Positions 17,400 to 26,787 of a stretch of DNA of 64,000 bases are shown here, in pieces. The translations under genes were made by a program, and so were the position numbers. The DNA is from Pseudoxanthomonas sp. PXM03. Its GTDB lineage: Bacteria; Pseudomonadota; Gammaproteobacteria; Xanthomonadales; Xanthomonadaceae. The notes under the pieces are model-generated. The model was not told where the DNA came from and searched no databases. It saw only the letters and a list, made by a program, of their open reading frames with translations. Numbering within the stretch: position 1 is the stretch's first letter; each line of letters starts with the position of its first letter. The stretch lies in contig NZ_JACVAU010000001.1 in NCBI RefSeq assembly GCF_014852005.1, positions 456,001 through 520,000 on the forward strand. Reading direction: 5' to 3'.

Positions 17400-19331
17400 A
17401 TGCGTTCACTGGCTTTGCTGTTGTCCTGCGCCGCCGTGCTGGTGGCCGGTTGCTCCAAGGAACCTGAATCCGCCCCCGTGGCCGCCATGCCCAAGCCCGC
17501 CATCGAGAAGGCCGTCGACCGCGACGAGCATTCCTATGCCGAACCGCAGAAGGTCGCCATCGCCGACCTGGCGCTGGACATCGCCGTCGACTTCGATGCC
17601 AAGACCATCGGTGGTATCGCCACCTACACCCTGGACTGGAAGGACAAGGCCGCCACCCAGCTGGTGCTGGATACGCGCGACCTGACCATCGAGAAGGTCG
17701 AGGGCCTTCGACAGGCTCAGGCCGATCGGTCGGAAGAATGGGCGCCGCTGCAGTACGCGCTGGCCGCCAAGGATCCGGTGCTGGGCAGCAAGCTGACCAT
17801 CGAGACGCCGGCGCGCAACGCCAAGGTCAAGGTCACCTACACGAGCTCGCCGGAGGCCTCCGGCCTGCAGTGGCTGACACCGGAAATGACCGAAGGCAAG
17901 CGGCTGCCCTTCATGTTCAGCCAGTCGCAGCAGATCCACGCGCGCAGCTGGGTGCCGCTGCAGGACACGCCGCAGGTGCGCTACACCTACAGCGCGCACG
18001 TGACCTCGCGTCCGGACGTGATGGTGCTGATGAGCGCCGACAACGATCCGGCCGCCGTGCGCGACGGCGACTACACCTTCAAGATGCCGCAGAAGATCCC
18101 GTCGTACCTGATGGCGATCGCCGCAGGCGACCTGGTCTTCAAGCCGATCTCCGCCCGCAGCGGCGTATGGGCCGAGCCGGCGATGGTCGACAAGGCCACG
18201 AAGGAGTTCGAAGACACCGAAAAGATGATCGCCACCACCGAGCAGCTGTACGGCCCCTACCGTTGGGACCGCTACGACATGCTGGTGCTGCCGCCGTCGT
18301 TCCCGTACGGCGGCATGGAAAACCCGCGCCTGAGCTTCATCACGCCCACCGTGATCGTCGGCGACAAGACGCTGGTCTCGCTGATCGCGCATGAGCTGGC
18401 GCACAGCTGGTCGGGCAACCTGGTGACGTTCTCCAGCGCCAAGCACGGCTGGTTGAATGAGGGCTTCACCAGTTACGTGGAGAACCGCATCGTCGAATCC
18501 CTGTATGGCAAGGAACAGGCCAGCATGGAATACGCGATCGCGCGCAACAGCCTGAAGAAGGAAATCGGCACGATGCCGGAGGCCACCCAGGCGCTGGCGG
18601 TGAAGCCGGGCACGAAGCTGGATGCCGACGACGCGCTCAGCGCCGTGTCCTACGACAAGGGCGCCTGGTTCCTGCAGATGCTGGAGGAGCGTTTCGGCCG
18701 GCAGGAATTCGACGCCTTCCTGCGCGGCTACTTCGACCACTTCGCTTTCCAGAGCATCACCACTGAACAGTTCCTGGACTATGCGAAGAAGAACCTGTTC
18801 GACAAGCATCCGAACCTGGTCAGCGATGCCGAGATCCAGGAATGGATCTATGCGCCGGGCATTCCGGCGCGCGCTCCGCAGGTGCAGTCTCGCGGCTTCT
18901 CCAGCACCGACACCGCACGCATCGCTTGGCAGGGAAGCGGCCAGTTGCCGAACCCGCAGGTCACCGGCACCTGGATCACCCAGCAGTGGGTGCACTTCAT
19001 CGAGGGCATGGGTGACAAGCTGACCGTGGAGCAGCTCAAGCAGCTCGACGACGCGTATCACTTCACGGGCACCGCCAATGGCGAGATCGCGATGCGCTGG
19101 TATCCGCTGACGATCCGCAGCGGCTACGTGGATGCGCGTCCGGAGATCGCCAGGTTCATCGAGCGCGTCGGCCGCCGCAAGCTGATCATGCCGATCTACG
19201 AAGAACTGGCGAAGACGCCGGATGGCCTGGCCTTCGCACGCGAGAGCTTCGCGCGCGCCAGGCCGGGCTACCACCCGATCACGACGGGTTCGGTCGAGGC
19301 GACGCTGGCGAAGGCACCGGCGGGCCCGTAA
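17400..19331 (+). CDS. M1 family zinc aminopeptidase lipoprotein (leukotriene A4 hydrolase-like)
   Basis: Gluzincin aminopeptidase of 643 residues anchored as a lipoprotein (lipobox VAGC, Cys near 17). GGMENP at about 304 and HELAHSW at 331 with Glu354 (NEGFTSY) form the exopeptidase and zinc sites. Tyr418 (VSYDKGAW) matches the transition-state tyrosine. Layout and the C-terminal helical domain resemble the leukotriene A4 hydrolase/aminopeptidase group. Start 17400 is chosen for the signal peptide; the frame is open to 17232. Around residue 101-110 the sequence GLRQAQADRS is encoded by a repeat fragment (about 17700-17735), apparently an in-frame insertion between conserved strands. A hydrolase gene follows three bases after the stop. 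Confidence 0.9.
   Translation: MRSLALLLSCAAVLVAGCSKEPESAPVAAMPKPAIEKAVDRDEHSYAEPQKVAIADLALDIAVDFDAKTIGGIATYTLDWKDKAATQLVLDTRDLTIEKVEGLRQAQADRSEEWAPLQYALAAKDPVLGSKLTIETPARNAKVKVTYTSSPEASGLQWLTPEMTEGKRLPFMFSQSQQIHARSWVPLQDTPQVRYTYSAHVTSRPDVMVLMSADNDPAAVRDGDYTFKMPQKIPSYLMAIAAGDLVFKPISARSGVWAEPAMVDKATKEFEDTEKMIATTEQLYGPYRWDRYDMLVLPPSFPYGGMENPRLSFITPTVIVGDKTLVSLIAHELAHSWSGNLVTFSSAKHGWLNEGFTSYVENRIVESLYGKEQASMEYAIARNSLKKEIGTMPEATQALAVKPGTKLDADDALSAVSYDKGAWFLQMLEERFGRQEFDAFLRGYFDHFAFQSITTEQFLDYAKKNLFDKHPNLVSDAEIQEWIYAPGIPARAPQVQSRGFSSTDTARIAWQGSGQLPNPQVTGTWITQQWVHFIEGMGDKLTVEQLKQLDDAYHFTGTANGEIAMRWYPLTIRSGYVDARPEIARFIERVGRRKLIMPIYEELAKTPDGLAFARESFARARPGYHPITTGSVEATLAKAPAGP
17700..17735. repeat. REP fragment inside the M1 peptidase gene
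   Basis: CCTTCGACAGGCTCAGGCCGA in this stretch matches the common REP core CTTCGACAGGCTCAGG known from many bacteria; its complement reads GLSLSKA in the antisense frame. It adds about ten residues in frame without a frameshift. Confidence 0.55.
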
Positions 19332-19334
19332 GGC

Positions 19335-20312
19335 ATGCCGCTCCGCCTGACCCGCGCACGGACGGTCGCCCTGGGGGCGGCCGTTTTTGTCTGTGCACTG
19401 GTGGCGTGGGCATGGCGGGACCCGATGGCGCCGCTGCGTGCCGTCATGGCCGTGCAGGGAGCGTGGGTCGGGCTGTCCGAGAAACGCATCGTCATCGGCG
19501 ACCACCGCTGGGCCTACGACGAGCGCGAAGCGGCGTCGGACGATGCCCCGACGGTGGTCATGGTGCATGGCTTCACCGGCAGCAAGGAGAACTGGTATCC
19601 ACTCGCGGCGCGGCTGCGCGGCCGGTACCGGCTCGTCATCCCCGACCTGCCGGGCTGGGGCGAGAGCCAGCGTGTCGCCGGGGCCGACTACGGATTCTCC
19701 GCGCAGGCCGGGAGGCTGGCGGCGTTCCTTGCGCAGGTCCGGCGCGATGGCAGCCCGATCGTGCTGCTCGGCCATTCGATGGGCGGCGGCATCGTGGCGA
19801 TCACGTCGGCCCGGCATCCGGAACTCGTCGCACGCGTGGGCCTCATCGATGCGGCAGGCGTGCGGTTCGCCGACAACCGCTTCGGCATCGAGGTGCTGGC
19901 CGGGCAGAATCCGTTTGCCGTCCACGATGCCGCGTCGCTGCAGCGCTACCTCGATACCGTCTTCCACGATCGCGGCGTGCAGCCGTCCATCCCGTGGCCG
20001 GCATCGCGGGCGGTGATCGACTGGCGTATCGCGCAGGCGCCATTCGAGCAGCAGGTGCTGGACCGCATCGGCCGCAGCAACGAACGTTTCCTGCCCGGCG
20101 AAGCGGCTGCGGCGATCCGCCAGCCGGCGCTGCTGCTGTGGTGCCGGCAGGACCGCGTGATCGATCCCAGCGCGATGGCGCTGTATGCCGCGAAGATGCC
20201 GCAGGCCATGCAGGTTTCACTCGATGGTTGCGGCCACATGTCCATCATGGAAAAACCCGACGAGGTGGCGGCCGCAGTCGCCCTGTTGATCCAGCGAGGC
20301 GTACCCCGATGA
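19335..20312 (+). CDS. Alpha/beta hydrolase (lipase/esterase-like), membrane-anchored
   Basis: Hydrolase of 325 residues with an N-terminal hydrophobic helix (about 8-26), so probably anchored in the inner membrane facing the periplasm or exported. HGFTGSKENW (oxyanion region), nucleophile Ser148 in GHSMGG, and His301 (GCGHMS) are visible. The family includes lipases, esterases and MhpC-like hydrolases; the substrate is unknown. It lies three bases after the M1 peptidase and its stop overlaps the next gene by ATGA, so the three are probably one operon. Confidence 0.85.
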   Translation: MPLRLTRARTVALGAAVFVCALVAWAWRDPMAPLRAVMAVQGAWVGLSEKRIVIGDHRWAYDEREAASDDAPTVVMVHGFTGSKENWYPLAARLRGRYRLVIPDLPGWGESQRVAGADYGFSAQAGRLAAFLAQVRRDGSPIVLLGHSMGGGIVAITSARHPELVARVGLIDAAGVRFADNRFGIEVLAGQNPFAVHDAASLQRYLDTVFHDRGVQPSIPWPASRAVIDWRIAQAPFEQQVLDRIGRSNERFLPGEAAAAIRQPALLLWCRQDRVIDPSAMALYAAKMPQAMQVSLDGCGHMSIMEKPDEVAAAVALLIQRGVPR

Positions 20313-21046
20313 AGAAGCACGCAATGAAGTCCTTCCTGCTGGCGATCGCCTGCCTGGCCGTCTCGGCCTGCGGCGATCGCGAAGCCGAACGCGCTGCCGC
20401 TGCTGCCGCGCAGGCCGCCGCCGTCGAGCAGCAGGCGGCCGAACTGGCGAAGAAATACGACAGCGCCGTGGCCTCCAGCGACTGGGACATGGCGCGCATC
20501 CACGGCGTGGCGCTGCTCGACCAGTATCCGCAGAGCGAGGCGGCTGCCCGCATCGGCCCGGGCCTGGATGACGTGAAGGGAAAGGCTGAAGCCGCGCGCG
20601 AGCAGCGCCGGATGGAAGCCCTGTGGGACTACTCGCAGGTAGGCACCGACGGCGGCACGCAGCGTTCGGCCGCGCTGCTGAGCAAGGAGCCGGTGGATGT
20701 GGACGGCAACGGGGCCAAGCCGGTGCAACTGGTGTTCCGCGATCATCCCACCTGGAAGCGCAGCAGCTACCTGGTGCTGCAGGCGAGCGACTTCGCCCGG
20801 GCCTGCTACAGCCGCTGCCAGGTGTCCGTGGTCGCCGATGGCGCGGTACCCCGACGCATGTCGGCCAACCGTCCGGATACCGATGAAGCCACCGCGATGT
20901 TCATCGACGACGAGAAGGCCCTGTGGCGGCTCGCGCGCAAGACGAAGGTGCTGGAGATCGAGTTCACGGTGAAGGATGGCAGCACGCACAAGGCCGTGTT
21001 CGAAACGGGCGGCCTGGACGGCAGCCAGATGCCGGGATGGGATTGA
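20309..21046 (+). CDS. Hypothetical lipoprotein
   Basis: Protein of 245 residues starting at the ATG that overlaps the previous stop (ATGA). The signal peptide ends in a lipobox (VSAC, Cys near 18). An Ala/Glu-rich helix follows (about 20-50), then a region with two close cysteines (ARACYSRCQVSV) that could be disulfide-bonded. I do not recognise a family. The frame is open far upstream in another gene, but the lipoprotein start is clear. Its place after an aminopeptidase and a hydrolase suggests envelope work only in a general way. Confidence 0.75.
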   Translation: MKKHAMKSFLLAIACLAVSACGDREAERAAAAAAQAAAVEQQAAELAKKYDSAVASSDWDMARIHGVALLDQYPQSEAAARIGPGLDDVKGKAEAAREQRRMEALWDYSQVGTDGGTQRSAALLSKEPVDVDGNGAKPVQLVFRDHPTWKRSSYLVLQASDFARACYSRCQVSVVADGAVPRRMSANRPDTDEATAMFIDDEKALWRLARKTKVLEIEFTVKDGSTHKAVFETGGLDGSQMPGWD

Positions 21047-21057
21047 GGCCGACGGCG

Positions 21058-22509
21058 CTACGCCACCACCCGGTTGCGCCCCGTCGCCTTGGCGCGATAG
21101 AGCGCCACGTCGGCCTGGCTGAGTAGCCGTTCCAGCGCGTCGGCGCTCTCAGGACGGGAGGGAGCGGACACGCCGACGCTTACCGTGATGTCGAGGATGC
21201 GCCCGTCGTCCAGCGGCATGGGTTCGCCTGCGAGTTCGCGCAGGCGCTCGGCCACGGCGATGGCCGACACCGCGTCGACGCCCGGCAGCAGGACGGCGAA
21301 TTCCTCGCCCCCCAGACGGCCGAACAGGCCGTCTTCTCGCAGGTGCGAGCGCATCCGTTGCGCGAACGTCACCAGCACGGTGTCGCCCGCGGCGTGTCCG
21401 TGGCGATCGTTGACCGACTTGAAGTGGTCGATGTCCAGCATCATCGCGGCAACGGGTTGGCCGTGCCGGTGGGCGTGCGCGATCAGGTCGCCGCCGCGGC
21501 GCAGGAAGGCGCGGCGGTTCAATGCGCTGGTCAGCGCGTCGTGGTCGGCGGTGTGGTTGAGGGTGGCGAGCAGGCGGTTGCGCATCGCGTTGACGCTGGC
21601 GACCGTGAGGGGTGCCACGGCCAGCAGGGCCATGCCCATGCGCAATGAAATGACCGGCTGCACGCTGGTCTCCTGCAGTTGCAGATCGATCAGGCCCGTC
21701 GCGATCGCGATCAATGTCCACATGCACAGCAATGCCGTGATCACCGCCGTGGTGAACAGCCGATACGCCAACGCGCACCACAGCAATGCCGGTACGGGAA
21801 ACGCGATGGCGCCGGGGCCGCCGATGGCCACGCCCAGCAGGATCGTCAGCGCCAGCGCGACCAGCGGCATCAGCAGCAGGGGCCGCTGGCGTGCGCGGTC
21901 CAGTCCGTCGCGGAGTTCGCGAAGCCCTTGCCCGGGCGCGGGAGCCAGCAGGACGACCGGCAGGACGGTGACGTAGCTGACCAGTTCGGCGGAAAACCAG
22001 AAGCCGCTGGCGGTCAGGAAGCCCATCCGCATCATCGCGTGCGAGGTCAGGCTGCCCACCAGGCTCGCGCCCACCGCCGCCGTTGCCGAGACCGCCAGCA
22101 CCCACAGCATGGACAGCGGATGCTGCAGGCGGAGGTCTTCCTCGCGGATGTGCCGGAACACGAGATACCCGGCCAGTACGCCCGCCAGGTTTGCCGCCGT
22201 CAGGCGCAGGGTGGTGGGCAGCGAAGTGCCGGTGAGCAGGTCCGCCGCGACATAGCCCAGCGCTGCCGCAGCCCAGCCGGCGGGTGATGCAAGCGCCGGA
22301 CGGCGCGCGAACAGCCCCAACAGCAATGCATTGGTCAGCCAGAACGCGGCCAGCTGCTTCTCGGGACGGGTCAGGATGCCGAGGCCGCTGGCAAGGAAGA
22401 CCACCACGGCGACCAGCAGGGCCTGGCATGACAACCGACGGAACAGGGCGATGGCGGGCACGGGATCGCTTGGATCCCGTGGAATGGGTTGGCGTTGCTG
22501 CCCGACCAT
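21058..22509 (-). CDS. MASE1-domain diguanylate cyclase
   Basis: Inner-membrane sensor of 483 residues. About eight hydrophobic helices (residues 20-315) match the MASE1 sensory domain. A GGDEF domain follows, with the active-site motif GGEEF at 400-404 and DIDHFKSVNDRHGHAAGD before it. It should make c-di-GMP from two GTP. The usual RxxD inhibitory site is not intact (R is present but the Asp position is Gly), so product feedback may be absent. The signal is unknown. It is convergent with the lipoprotein gene. Confidence 0.88.
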   Translation of the reverse strand: MVGQQRQPIPRDPSDPVPAIALFRRLSCQALLVAVVVFLASGLGILTRPEKQLAAFWLTNALLLGLFARRPALASPAGWAAAALGYVAADLLTGTSLPTTLRLTAANLAGVLAGYLVFRHIREEDLRLQHPLSMLWVLAVSATAAVGASLVGSLTSHAMMRMGFLTASGFWFSAELVSYVTVLPVVLLAPAPGQGLRELRDGLDRARQRPLLLMPLVALALTILLGVAIGGPGAIAFPVPALLWCALAYRLFTTAVITALLCMWTLIAIATGLIDLQLQETSVQPVISLRMGMALLAVAPLTVASVNAMRNRLLATLNHTADHDALTSALNRRAFLRRGGDLIAHAHRHGQPVAAMMLDIDHFKSVNDRHGHAAGDTVLVTFAQRMRSHLREDGLFGRLGGEEFAVLLPGVDAVSAIAVAERLRELAGEPMPLDDGRILDITVSVGVSAPSRPESADALERLLSQADVALYRAKATGRNRVVA

Positions 22510-22671
22510 GCTGCCCCTGCCTGATTGCTGACGGCGCGGAGACCGGCGCCAGCGCCATCCCCCGGTCTTACCTTACGCATTGCGCATCGGCAGCGCGAGT
22601 GTGCCGATGGGCCGGAGGCGTGTCAGCCGCAGCCAAGGCCCCGGCGGGAAGCGGGGCTGCGCTGGTTGCGG

Positions 22672-23604
22672 TTACAGCGAATAGCCGAACTGCTGCTTGA
22701 ACTGTTCGTTGAACTCGTCGTAGTCGAAGCGCTGGTTCTGGGTGCCCGGGTGCTCGACTTTCAAGGCCCCCATCAGGTTGCCCATGCGGCCGATGGTCAG
22801 CCAGTCGTAGCCCTTCTCGATGCCGAAGATCAGGCCGGCGCGGAAGGCGTCGCCACAGCCGGTGGGGTCGGTCACGCGGCGCTCGTGCGCCGGCGGGATG
22901 TCGTAGGTCTTGTCCGGCGTATGGATCTGCGAGCCGTGCGGGCCGCGGGTGGTGATGTAGGCCTTCACGCGCTTGACGATGTCGGCCTCGTTCCAGCCGG
23001 TGCGTTCCTGCAGCAGGTTGGACTCGTAATCGTTGACGGTCACATAGTCCGCCAGTTCGATGAAGTTGCGCAGTTCCTCACCGTTGAACAGCGGCATGGC
23101 CTGACCCGGGTCGAAAATGAAGGGAATCCCGCCTTCCGCGAACTCGGCCGCGTTCTGGATCATGCCCTCGCGTCCGTCCGGGCTGACGATACCGAACGTC
23201 ACCCCGGCCACGTCCTTCACGTGGTTCTCGTAGCTGCGCATCATCGCGCCCGGATGGAAGGCGGTGATCTGGTTGTTGTCGTGATCGGTGGTGATGAACG
23301 CCTGCGGGGTGAACAGCTCGTCGATCACCTTCACCTTCTCCAGCCGGATGCCCTGCTCGGTGAAGTGCTCGCGATACGGGCCGAAATCCTGCCCCACCGT
23401 GGCCATCGGGATCGGATCCCCGCCCAGCAGCTTCAGGTTGTAGGCGATGTTGCCCGCACAGCCACCGAACTCGCGGCGCATGCGCGGCACCAGGAACGAC
23501 ACGTTCAGGATGTGCACCTTGTCCGGCAGGATGTGGTTCTTGAACTGGTCCGGGAACACCATGATGGTGTCGTAGGCAAGGGAACCACAGATCAGTGCGG
23601 ACAT
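22672..23604 (-). CDS. PfkB-family sugar kinase, adenosine kinase-like
   Basis: Ribokinase-superfamily kinase of 310 residues. The N-terminus has GSLAYDTIMVFPDQF and GGCAGNIAYNLKLLGGD (substrate loop). The anion-hole and catalytic motif DPTGCGDAFRAG lies near 245-256. It is annotated as adenosine kinase in relatives, but inosine/guanosine or sugar kinases share these motifs. The start at 23604 gives MSALICGSLAYD; the long frame upstream is antisense to mreB. It is divergent from mreB across a 315-base region. Confidence 0.88.
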   Translation of the reverse strand: MSALICGSLAYDTIMVFPDQFKNHILPDKVHILNVSFLVPRMRREFGGCAGNIAYNLKLLGGDPIPMATVGQDFGPYREHFTEQGIRLEKVKVIDELFTPQAFITTDHDNNQITAFHPGAMMRSYENHVKDVAGVTFGIVSPDGREGMIQNAAEFAEGGIPFIFDPGQAMPLFNGEELRNFIELADYVTVNDYESNLLQERTGWNEADIVKRVKAYITTRGPHGSQIHTPDKTYDIPPAHERRVTDPTGCGDAFRAGLIFGIEKGYDWLTIGRMGNLMGALKVEHPGTQNQRFDYDEFNEQFKQQFGYSL

Positions 23605-24966
<1,362 letters not shown>

Positions 24967-24967
24967 A

Positions 24968-25123
24968 GAACGGAAAGGGGAACCGGGAGTCGGGGATGGG
25001 CATGTCGCCCGTCCGTGTTCCTGGTTTTCCCGACCCGCGTCCGCTTCCGCAGCCGTTGCCGGAGGCGCACGATTCGAGACGCCGTCCACGCGCGTTTTCC
25101 CATTCCCGAGTCCCCCTTCCCGA
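24968..25123. repeat. Inverted G-rich repeat pair between mreB and mreC
   Basis: Left unit with GGGGAACCGGGAGTCGGGGA (within 24968-25001) and right unit with TCCCATTCCCGAGTCCCCCT (within 25094-25123), inverted. A related half unit (GGGGAACCGGGAACGGGGAA) lies in the mrdA coding sequence near 28648. They form a GGGAAyNGGGGAA-type repeat family. Confidence 0.6.
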
Positions 25124-25135
25124 CGCCCGGCCCTG

Positions 25136-26302
25136 ATGCCTTCCTACGCCGGTCCCCCCGTTGCCTCCCGCCCCGGTGAAGTCGCCAGTACGCTCCGGTT
25201 GCTGGGCTATCTGGCGCTGACCATTGCGCTGGTGATCCTGGACCATCGTGGTGGCTGGCTGTCGCAGGTGCGTGCGCAGGCCAACGTGGTCACGCAGCCG
25301 TTGTGGTGGCTGGCTGGCCTGCCCGGCCGCGTGACCACCCGCGTACAGGACGATGCCGCGACGCGCAGCGGGCTGCAGGAAGAGAACGCGCGCCTGCGCA
25401 ACGATGCGCTGGTCGCCAACGCCCGGCTCGCCCGCCTGCAAACGGCGGCGGCCGACAACGCGCAGTTGCGCGCGCTGCTGGGCGTGAAGACATCCCGCGG
25501 ACTGGACGTGCAACTGGCCCCCATCCTGGACATCGACCTGGCACCCGGCCGCCAGCGCCTGGTGCTGGATGCGGGCAGCCGCGCGGGAGCTACCGTCGGC
25601 CAGTCGGTGATCGACGCGGGCGGCCTGATGGGCCAGATCATCGAGACCACGCCTGCCCATGCCACCGTGCTGCTGTTGACCGACCCCGACCACGCGGTGC
25701 CGGTGGTGATCGCGCGCAACGGCGTGCGGCTGATCGTCTATGGGCGCGGCCGCAGCGATCTGCTGGAACTGGCCGATGTGCCGCTGAACAGTGGCGCGCA
25801 GGTGGGTGATCTGCTGGTGACCTCCGGCCTAGGTGGCCGCTTTCCGGCCGGGTTCCCGGTCGGCACGATTTCGGCCCTGCGACCGGATGACAGCCACGCG
25901 TTCCTGATCGGCGACGTCACGCCGGCCGCACGCCTGGACCGCGGCCGCGACGTGCTGCTGCTGAAGTCCGCACCGCCACAGCCGTTGCCGCCGGCCGATC
26001 CGGCGCGGTTCCTGCCTGAAGCGTCGTTGCCCGTGGAAGGCGCGACACAGCCGGAAGACGCGCCCGCGTCCGCACCCGCGACCCAAAGCCCCTCTCCCGC
26101 CGGGAGCGGGGTTGGGGTGAGGGGCAACGAAGGCAGTGTGGGCGCCGCTGAACAAGCGGCCACCGCGCCCGCGACGGTTTCCTCGCAGGCTACGAACGCT
26201 GCGAACGTCCCGACCCTCACCCCAACCCCTCTCCCGGGGGGAGAGGGGCTCAACGCACGCGCCCGACGCACTGAACCTCCGCCGCAGGAGCCGCAACGAT
26301 GA
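25136..26302 (+). CDS. mreC: Rod shape-determining protein MreC with repeat-derived C-terminal tail
   Basis: Bitopic inner-membrane elongasome protein of 388 residues. A transmembrane helix (about 23-42), a coiled coil (QEENARLRNDALVANARL region) and the two beta-barrel domain with AGGLMGQIIET and DLLVTSGLGGRFPAGFPVG are normal and end near residue 290. Beyond about 317 the sequence is built from an in-frame repeat pair (26085-26250) giving QSPSPAGSGVGVRG and LTPTPLPGGEG, followed by a short charged end. The tail is periplasmic by topology and probably disordered. mreD starts inside its stop (ATGA). Confidence 0.95.
   Translation: MPSYAGPPVASRPGEVASTLRLLGYLALTIALVILDHRGGWLSQVRAQANVVTQPLWWLAGLPGRVTTRVQDDAATRSGLQEENARLRNDALVANARLARLQTAAADNAQLRALLGVKTSRGLDVQLAPILDIDLAPGRQRLVLDAGSRAGATVGQSVIDAGGLMGQIIETTPAHATVLLLTDPDHAVPVVIARNGVRLIVYGRGRSDLLELADVPLNSGAQVGDLLVTSGLGGRFPAGFPVGTISALRPDDSHAFLIGDVTPAARLDRGRDVLLLKSAPPQPLPPADPARFLPEASLPVEGATQPEDAPASAPATQSPSPAGSGVGVRGNEGSVGAAEQAATAPATVSSQATNAANVPTLTPTPLPGGEGLNARARRTEPPPQEPQR
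26085..26250. repeat. REPIN-like repeat pair within mreC
   Basis: Left unit at 26085-26124 (CCCCTCTCCCGCCGGGAGCG then GGGTTGGGGTGAGGGG) and inverted right unit at 26211-26250 (CCCTCACCCCAACCCCTCTC then CCGGGGGGAGAGGGG). The 86 bases between are Ala-rich coding sequence. The pair keeps the mreC frame open. Confidence 0.85.
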
Positions 26303-26784
26303 GTCGCTCGCGCGCGGGCTGGCTGATGCCGGTGAGCATTGTCATCGCCCTGCTGCTGGGCCTGCTGCCGTTGCCCGACCTGCTGCAGCCGCTGCGTCCC
26401 TACTGGCTGGCGCTGATCGTGGCCTACTGGGTGATCGAGGCACCGGACAGCGCCGGCCTCGGTTTCGCCGTCGCCATCGGCCTGGTCGCCGACCTGATGT
26501 TCGGGACCCTGCTGGGCGAACAGGCGCTGCGCCTGCTCATCATGGCGTTCATCCTGCAGCGCTTCCGCGCGCGGTTGCGTTTCTTCCCGATGTCGCAGCA
26601 GGCGCTGGCCATCGGTGGCCTGCTGCTCAACGATCGCATCGTGACCACGGTGGTGCATCTGGCGCTGGGCGAACCGACGCTTCCGTGGGAATACTGGTGG
26701 GCGCCGCTGCTGGGCATGTTGCTGTGGCCGCCGCTGTTCGTGCTGATGGACGCGCTGCGGCTGGGTCGCCGCAAGCGGGGCTGA
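26299..26784 (+). CDS. mreD: Rod shape-determining protein MreD
   Basis: Integral membrane elongasome protein of 161 residues with five to six hydrophobic helices. It keeps the family segments LRPYWLALIVAYWVIEAP and LLLNDRIVTTVVHL. It starts by ATGA overlap with mreC and ends four bases before mrdA, so translation is likely coupled. Confidence 0.95.
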   Translation: MSRSRAGWLMPVSIVIALLLGLLPLPDLLQPLRPYWLALIVAYWVIEAPDSAGLGFAVAIGLVADLMFGTLLGEQALRLLIMAFILQRFRARLRFFPMSQQALAIGGLLLNDRIVTTVVHLALGEPTLPWEYWWAPLLGMLLWPPLFVLMDALRLGRRKRG

Positions 26785-26787
26785 GCG

